Source of the DNA: Aquimarina spinulae
GTDB taxonomy: Bacteria; Bacteroidota; Bacteroidia; Flavobacteriales; Flavobacteriaceae
Assembly (NCBI RefSeq): GCF_943373825.1
Contig: NZ_CALSBP010000002.1
Span: forward strand, 2,159,501 to 2,223,500
Direction: 5' to 3'
DNA length: 64,000 bases
Within the stretch, counting starts at the first letter, position 1; the number at the start of each line of letters is the position of its first letter. Below the pieces are notes generated by a model that saw only the letters and a program-made list of their open reading frames with translations, had not been told where the DNA came from and ran no database searches. Position numbers and translations under genes: made by a program. This document shows positions 37,986-47,264 of the stretch, in pieces.

Positions 37986-39296
37986 ATGAGTACTAAAACT
38001 GTACCTTATGTTCCTTACAAGGTGAAAGATATTTCATTAGCTGCCTGGGGAAGAAAAGAAATCGAATTAGCTGAAGCAGAAATGCCAGGACTTATGTCTC
38101 TTCGTGAAGAATATAAAGATGAGCAACCTCTTAAAGGTGCTCGTATTGCGGGTTGTTTGCATATGACTATCCAAACTGCAGTGTTAATAGAAACACTTCA
38201 GGCTCTTGGTGCAGAGGTAACCTGGAGTTCTTGTAACATATTTTCTACTCAGGATCAAGCTGCAGCTGCAATCGCAGAAGCAGGTACCCCAGTATATGCC
38301 TGGAAAGGTATGAATGATGAAGAATTTGACTGGTGTATAGAACAAACTCTATTTTTTGGTGAAGATCGTAAACCTTTAAATATGATCCTTGATGATGGAG
38401 GAGACTTAACTAATATGGTTTTAGACAAGTATCCTGAATTGGTAGAAGGAATCAATGGTTTATCTGAGGAAACAACTACTGGAGTTCATAGATTATATGA
38501 GCGTATGACAAATGGAACGCTTCCTATGCCTGCGATTAATGTAAACGATAGTGTTACTAAATCAAAATTTGACAATAAATACGGATGTAAAGAAAGTGCT
38601 GTAGATGCGATTCGTCGTGCTACCGATGTAATGCTTGCTGGTAAACGTGTTGTTGTTTGTGGATATGGAGATGTAGGTAAAGGTACTGCTGCATCGTTTA
38701 GAGGAGCAGGTTCTATAGTAACTATTACTGAAATTGACCCGATTTGTGCTTTACAAGCAGCCATGGACGGTTTTGAAGTGAAAAAACTAGAAACTGTTGT
38801 TGGAAAAGCAGACGTTGTTATTACCACTACCGGAAATAAAGATATTGTTCGCGGAGAACACTTTCAAGCAATGAAAGATAAAACCATTGTTTGTAATATC
38901 GGGCATTTTGATAATGAGATTGATGTGGCTTGGTTAAATTCGCAAAGCGAGAAAATTGAGATCAAACCTCAAGTAGATAAGTACAACATTGGAGGTAATG
39001 ACATTATACTTCTTGCCGAAGGTCGTTTAGTAAATCTAGGTTGCGCAACAGGTCACCCAAGTTTTGTAATGAGTAATTCATTTACCAATCAGACTTTAGC
39101 ACAAATTGAACTTTGGACTAATCTCGAAAATTACGAAAACAAGGTATACATGCTTCCGAAGCACCTAGATGAAAAGGTAGCAAAATTACACCTTGCTAAA
39201 ATTGGAGTAGAACTTACTGATCTTAGCAAAGATCAAGCTGAGTATATTGGTGTAACCGTTGAAGGACCTTACAAGCCTGAATATTACAGATACTAA
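37986..39296 (+). CDS. ahcY: Adenosylhomocysteinase
   Basis: AhcY hydrolyses S-adenosylhomocysteine to adenosine and homocysteine, keeping methylation running. The protein (436 residues from the ATG at 37986, [19 protein letters not shown]) has [16 protein letters not shown], the DDGGDLT motif near residue 136, [13 protein letters not shown], the NAD-binding [13 protein letters not shown], and the C-terminal [12 protein letters not shown] and YKPEYYRY. An upstream in-frame ATG at 37941 gives an extension unlike the family. A strong terminator follows. Confidence 0.97.
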   Translation: MSTKTVPYVPYKVKDISLAAWGRKEIELAEAEMPGLMSLREEYKDEQPLKGARIAGCLHMTIQTAVLIETLQALGAEVTWSSCNIFSTQDQAAAAIAEAGTPVYAWKGMNDEEFDWCIEQTLFFGEDRKPLNMILDDGGDLTNMVLDKYPELVEGINGLSEETTTGVHRLYERMTNGTLPMPAINVNDSVTKSKFDNKYGCKESAVDAIRRATDVMLAGKRVVVCGYGDVGKGTAASFRGAGSIVTITEIDPICALQAAMDGFEVKKLETVVGKADVVITTTGNKDIVRGEHFQAMKDKTIVCNIGHFDNEIDVAWLNSQSEKIEIKPQVDKYNIGGNDIILLAEGRLVNLGCATGHPSFVMSNSFTNQTLAQIELWTNLENYENKVYMLPKHLDEKVAKLHLAKIGVELTDLSKDQAEYIGVTVEGPYKPEYYRY

Positions 39297-39339
39297 AAAA
39301 AGATCGCTGTAGCGGTTAGATTTTAGAAATAAATCAAGA

Positions 39340-39365
39340 AACCCCTTATCTTTCGATAAGGGGTT
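39340..39365 (+). terminator. ahcY terminator
   Basis: An 11-bp GC-richer stem AACCCCTTATC (39340-39350) and GATAAGGGGTT (39355-39365), with a TTTC loop, is followed by TTTTT. It ends ahcY and may also serve the convergent gene at 39391. Confidence 0.92.
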
Positions 39366-39390
39366 TTTGTTTAGAATAACAATAGTATTA

Positions 39391-39726
39391 TTATTTCTTT
39401 TTCCTGAAGATATAGCTCATCCATACAGGATCATTCTCTTCAGAAACAATAGATTGTCGATCTACGAACTCCCAATTCGCAGCATTCATATAATTCAATA
39501 AATCAGAGGTTTTCTCTAGGTCTTCTAGCTGCTTAATGGTTATTTGCTTACCTACCAAAGATGTTTGCTCCTCTACCTTAATTCTTTTTACCTTACCTCT
39601 ATTATTTGCTTTTTGAATTACAATAACCTCGAGATAATCATATTTAGGAATATCTTGCGAAGTAGCGGTAAATGCTATGCATAAAAAGAAGATAAAGGAT
39701 ACTGTTTTGGTTAGTATAGTATTCAT
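39391..39726 (-). CDS. Small secreted protein of unknown function
   Basis: The 111-residue protein has a signal peptide (about 1-23, ending TATSQ) and a short domain with YDYLEVIVIQKANNRGKVKRI, then LVGKQITIKQLEDLEKTSDLLNYMNAANWEFVDRQSI. The end MSYIFRKKK is basic. I recognise no family, although the YDYLEV..NWEF pattern resembles small Bacteroidota proteins of unknown role. It lies tail to tail with ahcY and is probably monocistronic. Confidence 0.75.
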   Translation of the reverse strand: MNTILTKTVSFIFFLCIAFTATSQDIPKYDYLEVIVIQKANNRGKVKRIKVEEQTSLVGKQITIKQLEDLEKTSDLLNYMNAANWEFVDRQSIVSEENDPVWMSYIFRKKK

Positions 39727-39853
39727 AGTTTTCTATGTATTTAGTACACTTTGCATTTTAAATAGTAAATAAAACGCAAAGTGTACCTATTTTTTTATTT
39801 CTCATATCCATTCAATATCATTGTTTTTTGATTATGAATGTATAGATCAGAGA

Positions 39854-40456
39854 TTACTTTGCCTTTTTAAGGATATATTTAGCCATTTCCTTAGCTAGTT
39901 TAGCATAACTCTCGGCTATTCTGTATCCAGAGTTATAATCGGCTCCATAAAAATTACTTCCTGGCACTTTAAAATACTTTGTAGAGAATAATATTTTATC
40001 AGGATTACCAGTTTCATATACAATAATCGTTGCATTTACTTTAGAGGGTTGTTTCATAACACCCACATTATAACCTGGATAAATCCATGTTGTTTTAACT
40101 TTCATAGTATGGGTAGCGCCATCCAGGTTTTTTTCAACTTTAACAACCCCACCATCAAAACGTTTATTGAAAGACTCGATATACTTTGGCTCATATAAAT
40201 TTTCGCGATCAGCAAACCAGGATTTTTTAAATTTTTCACCTTTACCAGCTTCTTTAGCTTCTCGCTTATCCATTTTATTTTTTAGGAATTCTTCTTCAGT
40301 ATCAAATTTGTCAACTTTAAGATTTTCGTAGTCGAAAACTAAATTATACGCTGTGATACCTTTTAAATTTTTAATACTTCCTTCCTGGTCTTTTCTTTTT
40401 TGACTAAAAGCAAGGGTAACAGTCATTAACAATGTTAATAATAATAACTTTTTCAT
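39854..40456 (-). CDS. Secreted protein of unknown function
   Basis: The 200-residue protein has a signal peptide (1-18, ending LAFSQ), a charged linker, and a domain with EEFLKNKMDKREAKEAGKGE, YEPKYIESFNKRF and a C-terminal NSGYRIAESYAKLAKEMAKYILKKAK. The strand pattern VKTTWIYPGYNVGVMKQPSKVNATIIVYE looks beta-rich. No family is recognised; it is probably a periplasmic or outer-membrane-associated protein. No neighbour gives a clue. Confidence 0.75.
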   Translation of the reverse strand: MKKLLLLTLLMTVTLAFSQKRKDQEGSIKNLKGITAYNLVFDYENLKVDKFDTEEEFLKNKMDKREAKEAGKGEKFKKSWFADRENLYEPKYIESFNKRFDGGVVKVEKNLDGATHTMKVKTTWIYPGYNVGVMKQPSKVNATIIVYETGNPDKILFSTKYFKVPGSNFYGADYNSGYRIAESYAKLAKEMAKYILKKAK

Positions 40457-40594
40457 GATTAGGTTTTTAAATTTGATGATAAATATATTTCTTTTTTTTA
40501 AGAATAGGGAAAAAGTCTTTAACTACTCGGTTCTTGGAGGTTAAAACAAAAATTCCTTAAACTCAAAGTAGACATTAGAGAATTTATGATAAAC

Positions 40595-40629
40595 AAAAAA
40601 CCCTTTTCTATATAAGAAAAGGGTTTTTT
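40595..40629 (-). terminator. rplU-rpmA terminator
   Basis: A perfect 15-bp stem AAAAAACCCTTTTCT (40595-40609) and AGAAAAGGGTTTTTT (40615-40629), with T-rich ends on both strands, lies about 20 bp after the rpmA stop codon. Confidence 0.9.
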
Positions 40630-40651
40630 TATATTACAAAGGAAAGATCCT

Positions 40652-40912
40652 TTATGCTTCAAATGGAATTATAGAAACATAGGATTTATTGTCTTTCTTT
40701 TTAGTAAATTTCACTAAACCATCTACTTTAGCATGTAGAGTATGATCTTTACCTGCATATACGTTTTCACCTGGCTTGTGGGCTGTACCTCTTTGTCTTA
40801 CAATGATGTTACCAGCCACGGCAGCTTGTCCACCAAATATCTTCACACCTAAGCGTTTCGATTCTGATTCTCTACCGTTTTTCGAACTACCAACTCCTTT
40901 TTTATGAGCCAT
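40652..40912 (-). CDS. rpmA: 50S ribosomal protein L27
   Basis: The 86-residue protein is a standard L27 with [20 protein letters not shown], then [21 protein letters not shown] and [20 protein letters not shown]. Its N-terminus lies near the peptidyl transferase centre. The protein starts MAHKKG directly and has no cleavable pre-sequence of the Firmicutes type. It follows rplU by 50 bp, the usual rplU-rpmA pair. Confidence 0.97.
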   Translation of the reverse strand: MAHKKGVGSSKNGRESESKRLGVKIFGGQAAVAGNIIVRQRGTAHKPGENVYAGKDHTLHAKVDGLVKFTKKKDNKSYVSIIPFEA

Positions 40913-40962
40913 TTTCTTTCGGTTTTATATTGTTAATACTTACAGGGATTACCTGCCGTTTT

Positions 40963-41526
40963 TTATTTTCCTTGTAAAGCTTCAATTAATTCTGCTTTCT
41001 TCATAGAAGAAATCCCAGAGATTCCCTGCGCTTTAGCCATCTCTTTTAATTCAGCTACTGTCTTAGCGCTTAAATCTTCTTTATCAGCTTTTGGCTTTGC
41101 TGCTTCTTTCTTAGGAGCAGCTGCTTTAGTTTCAGCTTTTGGAGTAGAAGCTTTTACTTCTTTCTCTGCTTTAGCTTTTGGTTCAGCTTTTTTAGTTGCA
41201 GTTTTCTTAGCTCCAGAAGTTACTATACTTTCGATAATAATTTCTGTAAGAGATTGGCGGTGACCATTTTTAACACGGTATCCTTTACGTCTCTTTTTCT
41301 TGAAAACAATAACTTTATCACCTTTAAGGTGTCTTGTGATTTTTGCTCCTACTTGAGCTCCATCTATAGCTGGGGCGCCTAAAGTAACTTTATCTCCATC
41401 TGCCGCAAGAAGAACTTTATCAAAAGAGACTTTATCTCCTTCTTCTCCTGCTAAACGATGTACAAATACTTTTTGGTCTTTTGCAACTTTAAATTGCTGC
41501 CCTGCTATCTCTACAATTGCGTACAT
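40963..41526 (-). CDS. rplU: 50S ribosomal protein L21 with C-terminal extension
   Basis: Residues 1-105 are a normal L21 (MYAIVEIAGQQFKVAKDQKV, VIVFKKKRRKGYRVKNGHRQ). Residues 106-187 are an extension: an Ala/Lys/Glu-rich linker (KKTATKKAEPKAKAEKEVKA) and a C-terminal motif of about 36 residues (DLSAKTVAELKEMAKAQGI, then SSMKKAELIEALQG) that resembles Rho N-terminal or SAP-like helical nucleic-acid-binding domains. Known L21 proteins are about 100-105 residues. The extension may be typical of flavobacteria. It heads the rplU-rpmA operon, behind a promoter at 41592. Confidence 0.95.
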   Translation of the reverse strand: MYAIVEIAGQQFKVAKDQKVFVHRLAGEEGDKVSFDKVLLAADGDKVTLGAPAIDGAQVGAKITRHLKGDKVIVFKKKRRKGYRVKNGHRQSLTEIIIESIVTSGAKKTATKKAEPKAKAEKEVKASTPKAETKAAAPKKEAAKPKADKEDLSAKTVAELKEMAKAQGISGISSMKKAELIEALQGK

Positions 41527-41566
41527 AGCGTAACGTTTAATTAATTATTTTTATAAATAAAGAACT

Positions 41567-41599
41567 GCACCTATTTCTAAATAGGCGGGTGCAAATATA
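41567..41599 (-). promoter_or_regulatory. rplU promoter element and leader hairpin
   Basis: On the minus strand TATATTTG (41592-41599) fits the -7 consensus. It runs into a structured stretch: CCTATTT (41579-41585) paired with AAATAGG (41570-41576), flanked by GCA/TGC. The predicted start, near 41585, places the hairpin at the very 5' end of a 60-nt leader. Ribosomal protein leaders often carry autoregulatory structure. Confidence 0.45.
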
Positions 41600-41626
41600 C
41601 TGCTAATTAATTAAATGGCAAATATT

Positions 41627-42100
41627 TTATACCTCTACAGGCTTTGAATTGTGATTTTTTTTAGGATTCCAGCTTTCTTTAAATAATTGCATAAAAGATA
41701 ATGTAAGCACAAAAGTAGTAGCAAACCCCATAACTGCTGCAACAAACACAACTACCCCTACTCCCACATGATAATGCGAACTCCAATTCGCCAGCATTTC
41801 TGGTAAGAAATTAGTGTTGATATTAGTTACATATATTGCAAAAAAGATAATAAAAATAACTGTAGCATTAAACCCTGTAAAAAGTCCTGCCATAAATCCT
41901 TTTTGATATTCAAAATCACTTCCTTTTTCCCGTTTGTAGTTTTTCATGGCTTTGTACAAACCAAGAGCAACTATAATACCATTACCTAAACTAAAAACAG
42001 GCTTTGTTTGCACACCAACCAGAGAAAGGAGTAAAAAATATGCAATAAGTCCAACCGCAATAAGGAGTCCATATCTAACAGGAATAGTTGATTTTTTCAT
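41627..42100 (-). CDS. DUF4199 membrane protein
   Basis: The 157-residue protein has four hydrophobic segments (about 9-27, 33-50, 70-92 and 108-135) and the pattern NGIIVALGLYKAMKNYKREKGSDFEYQKGFMAGLFTG, which I recognise as DUF4199 of Bacteroidota. Function is unknown. It lies upstream of rplU on the same strand but has its own position in a small cluster of membrane-protein genes. Confidence 0.85.
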   Translation of the reverse strand: MKKSTIPVRYGLLIAVGLIAYFLLLSLVGVQTKPVFSLGNGIIVALGLYKAMKNYKREKGSDFEYQKGFMAGLFTGFNATVIFIIFFAIYVTNINTNFLPEMLANWSSHYHVGVGVVVFVAAVMGFATTFVLTLSFMQLFKESWNPKKNHNSKPVEV

Positions 42101-42198
42101 GGTTTCGCTCTTTAGGATTCTCTCTTAAAAGTAAGAAATTTAAGAGTTTTTTAACCTTAAAAGCTTGTTAATTTATTGTTTAGCAATAAGATAGAGAA

Positions 42199-43074
42199 CT
42201 ATCTATTTCTATTAGCTAAATATACTCCCAGAATAATAACTCCAGAAGCAAGTACTTGATACAATGTAAATTTCTCATTATCCAATATCCCCCATAGCAT
42301 AGCTACAATAGGAATAGTATAGGTTACCGAAGTCGCAAATACAGGTGTACTTATCTGCACTAGTTTATTAAACAATACTTTTGCAATACCTGTACCTACT
42401 ATGGCAAGTATAGAAATATATATCAAGCTCATATGCACTTTTGGACTAGTAACTACTTCGGCTTTAAAAAACCCCGAAAAACATAACACGACCAAAGCAG
42501 GGATCACTAATACAATAAAATTTCCGTTAGCAATTGCCATAGGCGGGATATGCTGCATATACCTTTTTATGATATTTACATTTATTGCATAACATACGGA
42601 AGCACAAAGCACTAATAGTGCATACCAATAGTTTTGATTTGGGTTTACCGAAGCCCCTTCTAATATCAGAGCAACACAACCTATTAGCCCCACAATCACA
42701 CCAAAGAATTGATTTTTACTAAATCGAATAGAGAAAATCAACATCCCCAGAATCAAAGTAACCAGTGGTGTGGTAGAATTAAGGATTGATGCTATACCAC
42801 TATCAATTTCTGTCTCGGCAAAGGCAAATAAAAAAGCAGGGATAAATGTTCCTGCAAAGGCAGATATGATCACCCATTTCCAGTCTGATGCTGCTATTTT
42901 TCTCATGCTTCTAAATCCGATCAAGAATAAAAATGTTGCTGCAAACAATGTTCTTAACGCACCCAATTGTAGCGGCGTAAGTCCGATCAATGATTTTTTG
43001 ATAAGAATAAATGAACTACCCCATACCACAGAAAGTACTGCCAGATATATCCATTTTAGTCTTGTGTTTTGCAT
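42199..43074 (-). CDS. EamA/DMT family transporter
   Basis: The 291-residue protein has ten hydrophobic segments in two repeats, with the EamA motifs VVWGSSFILIKKSL at the N-terminus and IASILNSTTPLVTLILGMLIF, then a second half with ILAIVGTGIAKVLFNKLVQ. Family members export amino acids, metabolites or drugs. The substrate cannot be predicted. It is not closely linked to neighbours. Confidence 0.92.
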   Translation of the reverse strand: MQNTRLKWIYLAVLSVVWGSSFILIKKSLIGLTPLQLGALRTLFAATFLFLIGFRSMRKIAASDWKWVIISAFAGTFIPAFLFAFAETEIDSGIASILNSTTPLVTLILGMLIFSIRFSKNQFFGVIVGLIGCVALILEGASVNPNQNYWYALLVLCASVCYAINVNIIKRYMQHIPPMAIANGNFIVLVIPALVVLCFSGFFKAEVVTSPKVHMSLIYISILAIVGTGIAKVLFNKLVQISTPVFATSVTYTIPIVAMLWGILDNEKFTLYQVLASGVIILGVYLANRNR

Positions 43075-43168
43075 TTTTGCGAAGTAAGTTGCAAAAGTGA
43101 TAAAATTATAAGTACACAGAATACCTTTTGGAAGAAAATTAACTATTAAAAAGCGTATTTGAAGTTTT

Positions 43169-43741
43169 TTACTCTTTCCAACGAAGCGTTTCCATAAAAT
43201 ACCTCATATCATTACGCAAATAATTCGCAGCAGGAAGTATAGAATCATAGTTAGGTTTCACCTTAAAATACATAGAACCTACTATAAAATGCCGAATACT
43301 ATCGGTGACATAAAACTGAGATGGAGAAGCTGCATCACCAGAAACCTCATAAAACATACCATATACTTTATTTTCTTCATTTGCATATGGTGTTTGTACA
43401 ATCCCATCTGCTTTGATTACATGTTCCTGAGTAAGGTTTTGAGCATCCCTAAGTAATGAATCCAGGTTATTGTTAATTTCATAATAAGAAATATACATCG
43501 TGGCTCTTAGTTTTTTATACTCTAGATTGTACCAACAATTTTTATTTCTTCTCGCTCTACGTAGTTCTGAAAATTCGTTTTTTTCAAAAGAATAAGGACA
43601 AGGCAATGCCAACTCTTTATACTTGGGAGCAGGGTAACTTAAACGCAGCATCCCTTCTGGTTTAGGCAGTATTTCGCCCCCGCAAGAAAATAGCATACAT
43701 ATACTGGTCACTATAAAAAATCTAACTATTTTCGTTTTCAT
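43169..43741 (-). CDS. gldD: Gliding motility lipoprotein GldD
   Basis: GldD is a lipoprotein required for gliding motility in Flavobacterium. The 190-residue protein has a signal with lipobox LFSC (Cys20), then the family features ILPKPEGMLRLSYPAPKYK, CPYSFEKNEFSEL, NKNCWYNLEYKKLRATMYISYYEI, and C-terminal LRNDMRYFMETLRW. Its start overlaps the end of gldE by 20 bp, so both are coupled. It stands in the conserved gldD-gldE-ssb-mutY neighbourhood. Confidence 0.94.
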   Translation of the reverse strand: MKTKIVRFFIVTSICMLFSCGGEILPKPEGMLRLSYPAPKYKELALPCPYSFEKNEFSELRRARRNKNCWYNLEYKKLRATMYISYYEINNNLDSLLRDAQNLTQEHVIKADGIVQTPYANEENKVYGMFYEVSGDAASPSQFYVTDSIRHFIVGSMYFKVKPNYDSILPAANYLRNDMRYFMETLRWKE

Positions 43742-45053
43742 TAATGGTCAATTTCACTTGTTTTATTCGCTTATTATCCAACGATTCTATTTTAAAAGTA
43801 TACTGATCTACTACAATAATTTCTCCACGTTTTGGGAAACTTCCAGAGATCTCTAGCAACAAGCCTGCAATAGTTTCTGCATCCCCTTTCTTTTCTTCAA
43901 AAACCTCATTATCTTCCAGTTTCAGTACTTTATAAAAATCTTTTAAAGCTGTTCTTCCTTCAAAAACATAGTTTTGATCATCTAATTTTGAAAATATTAA
44001 ATCTTCATCATCAAACTCATCACTAATATCTCCTACAATTTCTTCTATAATATCTTCGAGAGAAATCAAACCACTGGTTCCTCCATACTCATCTACAACT
44101 ATAGCCAGATGATTTTTTTTATCCTTAAAATCATTAAGTAAATCATCTAGTTTTTTATTCTCTGGTACAAAATAAGGATCTCTTAACAGAGATATCCAAT
44201 CAAAAGAAGATGTATTAATATAAGGCAATAAGTCTTTTACATACAGAATCCCAATTACATTATCGATACTATCCTCATACACCGGAATCCTGGAATATCC
44301 TTTTTCGATAACTACAGGAAGAATTTCTTGATATGCAGTTGCACTATTTAACGCAAAAATATCCATTCTAGGATGCATCACCTGCTTAGTATCTGTGTTT
44401 CCGAAAGATACAATACCTTCTAATATTTTCTTCTCTTCGTCTGTAGTATCCTTGTCTGAGGTTAATTCTAATGCCTGTGACAATTGATCTACACTTAAAT
44501 TAGATTTCTGTTTTCCTAATCGGTTATGAATCCCAACAGTGATGCTACGCATTGGCATACTAACTGGCGAAATGGCCCAATCCAGAATTGCCAGGGGTCT
44601 TGCCATAAATTTAGCGAACTTCACCTTATTTCTACTGGCATATAGTTTGGGTAAAATTTCACCAAACAATAAAATCAAGAATGCTGCGACTCCGACTTCT
44701 ACTACAAATCTCACATTAATCCAACCTAGCCAAACATAATCAAGATTGCTAAAATATATCTTCCCCAAAGTATCAAAGAGCAACACTATCGCTATATTGA
44801 TAAAGTTATTTGCCACTAATATGGTGGCTAATAACTTTTTAGGGTTATCTAGTAATTTAGATACAATCCTAAGATTCTTAGACGCATTCTCTTCATCTTT
44901 AAGATCTGTGGGAGTTAAAGAAAATAGAGCTACTTCACTACCAGATATTAATGCAGAAAAAATGAGCAGCACTACCAGTACAACCACATTAATAGTTTGC
45001 ATAAAATCGAAAACAAATAGTGAAATAAATAACGGTTCAGGATCAGGGTCCAA
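43722..45053 (-). CDS. gldE: Gliding motility-associated membrane protein GldE (CNNM/CBS family)
   Basis: The 443-residue protein starts MDPDPEPLF, as in GldE. It has an N-terminal DUF21 membrane domain with about four helices (ALISGSEVALFSLTPTDLK, FLILLFGEILPKLYASRNK), a central CBS pair (VMHPRMDIFAL, YSRIPVYEDSIDNVIGILYVKDLL, HLAIVVDEYGGTSGLISLEDIIEEIVGDI) and a C-terminal CorC-type domain. It resembles hemolysin C-type magnesium or ion-related proteins. GldE is associated with gliding and probably supports GldD. Confidence 0.94.
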   Translation of the reverse strand: MDPDPEPLFISLFVFDFMQTINVVVLVVLLIFSALISGSEVALFSLTPTDLKDEENASKNLRIVSKLLDNPKKLLATILVANNFINIAIVLLFDTLGKIYFSNLDYVWLGWINVRFVVEVGVAAFLILLFGEILPKLYASRNKVKFAKFMARPLAILDWAISPVSMPMRSITVGIHNRLGKQKSNLSVDQLSQALELTSDKDTTDEEKKILEGIVSFGNTDTKQVMHPRMDIFALNSATAYQEILPVVIEKGYSRIPVYEDSIDNVIGILYVKDLLPYINTSSFDWISLLRDPYFVPENKKLDDLLNDFKDKKNHLAIVVDEYGGTSGLISLEDIIEEIVGDISDEFDDEDLIFSKLDDQNYVFEGRTALKDFYKVLKLEDNEVFEEKKGDAETIAGLLLEISGSFPKRGEIIVVDQYTFKIESLDNKRIKQVKLTINENENS

Positions 45054-45077
45054 ATTATCTTTGTTTAGTTAGACATA

Positions 45078-45539
45078 TCAGAACGGAAGATCATCATCTT
45101 CTGTTGCTGGTGAATTAGATGAAACTTCCTGCGAATTGCTGGTAGCAGGTGTGTTAGTTTGTGGGGTATTCTGAGGTTTATGCTCAGAAGGTTGGTTCTC
45201 ATTCTTAGGTGTAAGAAAAGTAAAATCTGTACATTGTATTTCTGTACTATACCTGTCTTTTCCTTGCTCATCTTGCCATTTTCTGGTTTTAAGACGGCCT
45301 TCAATATATACCTTATCTCCCTTATTAAGGTATTTCTCGCAAATTTCTGCAGCTTTATTTCTAACCACGATATTGTGCCACTCTGTAGTGTTTACACGTT
45401 CTCCTGTACTTTTATTTACATACGAATCATTAGTAGCAAGAGGAAATCTGCCTATGCAACTACCTCCTTCAAAATAATGCATCTTTACCTCATCACCCGT
45501 ATGCCCTATAAGCATTACTTTATTTAGTGTTCCAGACAT
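45078..45539 (-). CDS. ssb: Single-stranded DNA-binding protein
   Basis: The 153-residue protein has an OB-fold (MSGTLNKVMLIGHTGDEVKM, FPLATNDSYVNKSTGERVNTTEWHNIVV, KAAEICEKYLNKGDKVYIEGRLKTRKW), a Gln/Asn/Pro/Thr-rich linker, and the acidic tip EDDDLPF that recruits partner proteins. It is essential for replication and repair. It lies between gldE and mutY, as in other flavobacteria. The DUF3127 protein at 14830 ends in the same type of tip. Confidence 0.96.
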   Translation of the reverse strand: MSGTLNKVMLIGHTGDEVKMHYFEGGSCIGRFPLATNDSYVNKSTGERVNTTEWHNIVVRNKAAEICEKYLNKGDKVYIEGRLKTRKWQDEQGKDRYSTEIQCTDFTFLTPKNENQPSEHKPQNTPQTNTPATSNSQEVSSNSPATEDDDLPF

Positions 45540-45765
45540 TTTAGTTTATGGTTTGTTGTTTTGGTTTATCATTGCAAAGAAATGACAAACTGTATTAAAT
45601 AACGCTATCCTAATACTTCTTATTTTTCAAAGTAACTTCAAATAACTTTGTTTATAGTAAATGTAATAAAAAAATTAATATATAAATGATCTCTCGATGG
45701 TCTTAACTTAGGTTTTAGATCTTTTTAACCTGTTGTGCTTTGAGGTTCTAAATTCATCAATTTTG

Positions 45766-46815
45766 CTAAAAAAAGGCATCTATAAAATTACCCAACAGAA
45801 TAGGAACGGGATAGGTATGTATTTCCTCATAATCAACAATTTTTTGATCCTGGTTTATTTTTGAAGGCATATCTGATTTAACGATATAAAATCGGGTATA
45901 TAAATGCTGATGAGATAATTTATGCACAATAGCCTCTTGTTGATGAGGTACAATCTCATACTCTTTATCTTTTATCATTTCTCTAAAAACAACATGAGAT
46001 GCAATAGCATCTGTATCTATAGCATCACTTTCTATTAAAGGAAACTCATATAATCCTTTCCATATACCACTACCTACTCTTTGTTGGATGATCGTTTTTT
46101 TATCTTCTGTAAAAAACACCAAATAATTAAAGTAGCGTTTTTTGATTTTTAGTTTTTTGATTTTAACTGGCAATATAGCTACTTTTCCATTTTTAAGTGC
46201 TTCGCAACTATCTTGCAGTGGACATACAATGCAATACGGACTTTTGGGTTTGCATTGTAGTGCTCCAAACTCCATAATTGCCTGGTTATATTCTGCTGGC
46301 TCTTCATGATCCATTAAGGTTATCGCAAGTTCTTTAAATTCTTTTACTCCTTTTGTACTATTAATAGGAGTATCGATTCCAAAATATCGTGACAATACCC
46401 GGTATACATTTCCGTCTACTACAGGAACCGCTTCGGCATAACATATAGAAGCTATAGCGCTCGCTGTATAATCGCCAACTCCTTTTAATTGTATGAGACC
46501 TTTATATGTATCGGGAAAAACACCATTTAAATCATTTGCTACATATTTTGCCGTAGCATGTAGATTTCTGGCTCTCGAATAATACCCTAATCCCTGCCAT
46601 AACTTTAACACTTCTTCTTCACTTGCATTTGCAAGATCAAATACCGTTGGAAAAGTTTCTGTAAACGACATATAATAAGGTAATCCTTGCGCCACTCTGG
46701 TCTGCTGAAGTATAATTTCACTGAGCCAAATATGATATGGATTTTTAGTTTCTCGCCATGGCATCGACCTTTTATTTTGTAAGTACCACGTAATGAGTTT
46801 TTTAGAAAATATCAT
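45766..46815 (-). CDS. mutY: A/G-specific adenine glycosylase
   Basis: MutY removes adenine mispaired with 8-oxoguanine. The 349-residue protein has MPWRETKNPYHIWLSEIILQQTRV, the HhH-GPD region LKGVGDYTASAIASICYAEAVPVVDGNVYRVLSR with catalytic Asp, the iron-sulfur motif CKPKSPYCIVCPLQDSC, and a C-terminal NUDIX-like 8-oxoG-sensing domain. Length is normal. It lies divergently from the HU gene. Confidence 0.96.
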   Translation of the reverse strand: MIFSKKLITWYLQNKRSMPWRETKNPYHIWLSEIILQQTRVAQGLPYYMSFTETFPTVFDLANASEEEVLKLWQGLGYYSRARNLHATAKYVANDLNGVFPDTYKGLIQLKGVGDYTASAIASICYAEAVPVVDGNVYRVLSRYFGIDTPINSTKGVKEFKELAITLMDHEEPAEYNQAIMEFGALQCKPKSPYCIVCPLQDSCEALKNGKVAILPVKIKKLKIKKRYFNYLVFFTEDKKTIIQQRVGSGIWKGLYEFPLIESDAIDTDAIASHVVFREMIKDKEYEIVPHQQEAIVHKLSHQHLYTRFYIVKSDMPSKINQDQKIVDYEEIHTYPVPILLGNFIDAFF

Positions 46816-46834
46816 AGTAAAATTATAAGTTTTG

Positions 46835-46906
46835 CAAAATTAAACGTTTAAAGATGAAAATATCATCTTAAGTATTGATATTTTGGATTTTAAATTCTTA
46901 TATTTG
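46835..46906. promoter_or_regulatory. Divergent promoter region between mutY and the HU gene
   Basis: For HU, TATATTTG (46899-46906) fits the -7 consensus, with a TTG at 46875 about 21 bp upstream as possible -33. For mutY, the minus-strand TAATTTTG (46835-46842) fits -7. A perfect 7-bp inverted repeat, AAGATGA (46851-46857) and TCATCTT (46863-46869), lies between them, just upstream of the HU -33, and could be an operator. Confidence 0.5.
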
Positions 46907-46945
46907 CCCCCTTGAAAATTTAAAAACCCCTAAATAGGTAATATA

Positions 46946-47236
46946 ATGACTAAAGCAGATATTGTAGCAAAAATTTCAGAAAAATTAGGAATAGAAAAAG
47001 GTGATGTTCAGGCAACGGTTGAAACCTTTATGGAAGAGGTAAAAAGTTCACTAGAGAGTGGAGATAATGTATACCTTAGAGGATTTGGTAGTTTTATAAT
47101 CAAAACCAGAGCAGAGAAAACAGGCCGTAATATTTCTAAGAACACTACGATCAAAATTCCTGCACACAATATACCTGCGTTTAAACCTGCAAAAGTATTT
47201 GTAGAAGGTGTAAAAACTAACGTAGAAGTAAAATAA
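46946..47236 (+). CDS. HU family DNA-binding protein
   Basis: The 96-residue protein has MTKADIVAKISEKLGIEKGDV, FMEEVKSSLESGDNVYLRGFGSF and the DNA-binding arm FIIKTRAEKTGRNISKNTTIKIPAH, ending in PAFKPAKVFVEGVK, which is the standard HU/IHF fold. It bends and compacts DNA as a dimer. It is followed, in the same transcript, by a 29-residue basic protein gene. Confidence 0.96.
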   Translation: MTKADIVAKISEKLGIEKGDVQATVETFMEEVKSSLESGDNVYLRGFGSFIIKTRAEKTGRNISKNTTIKIPAHNIPAFKPAKVFVEGVKTNVEVK

Positions 47237-47264
47237 ATAATTATAAATATAAAAAGTACACACT

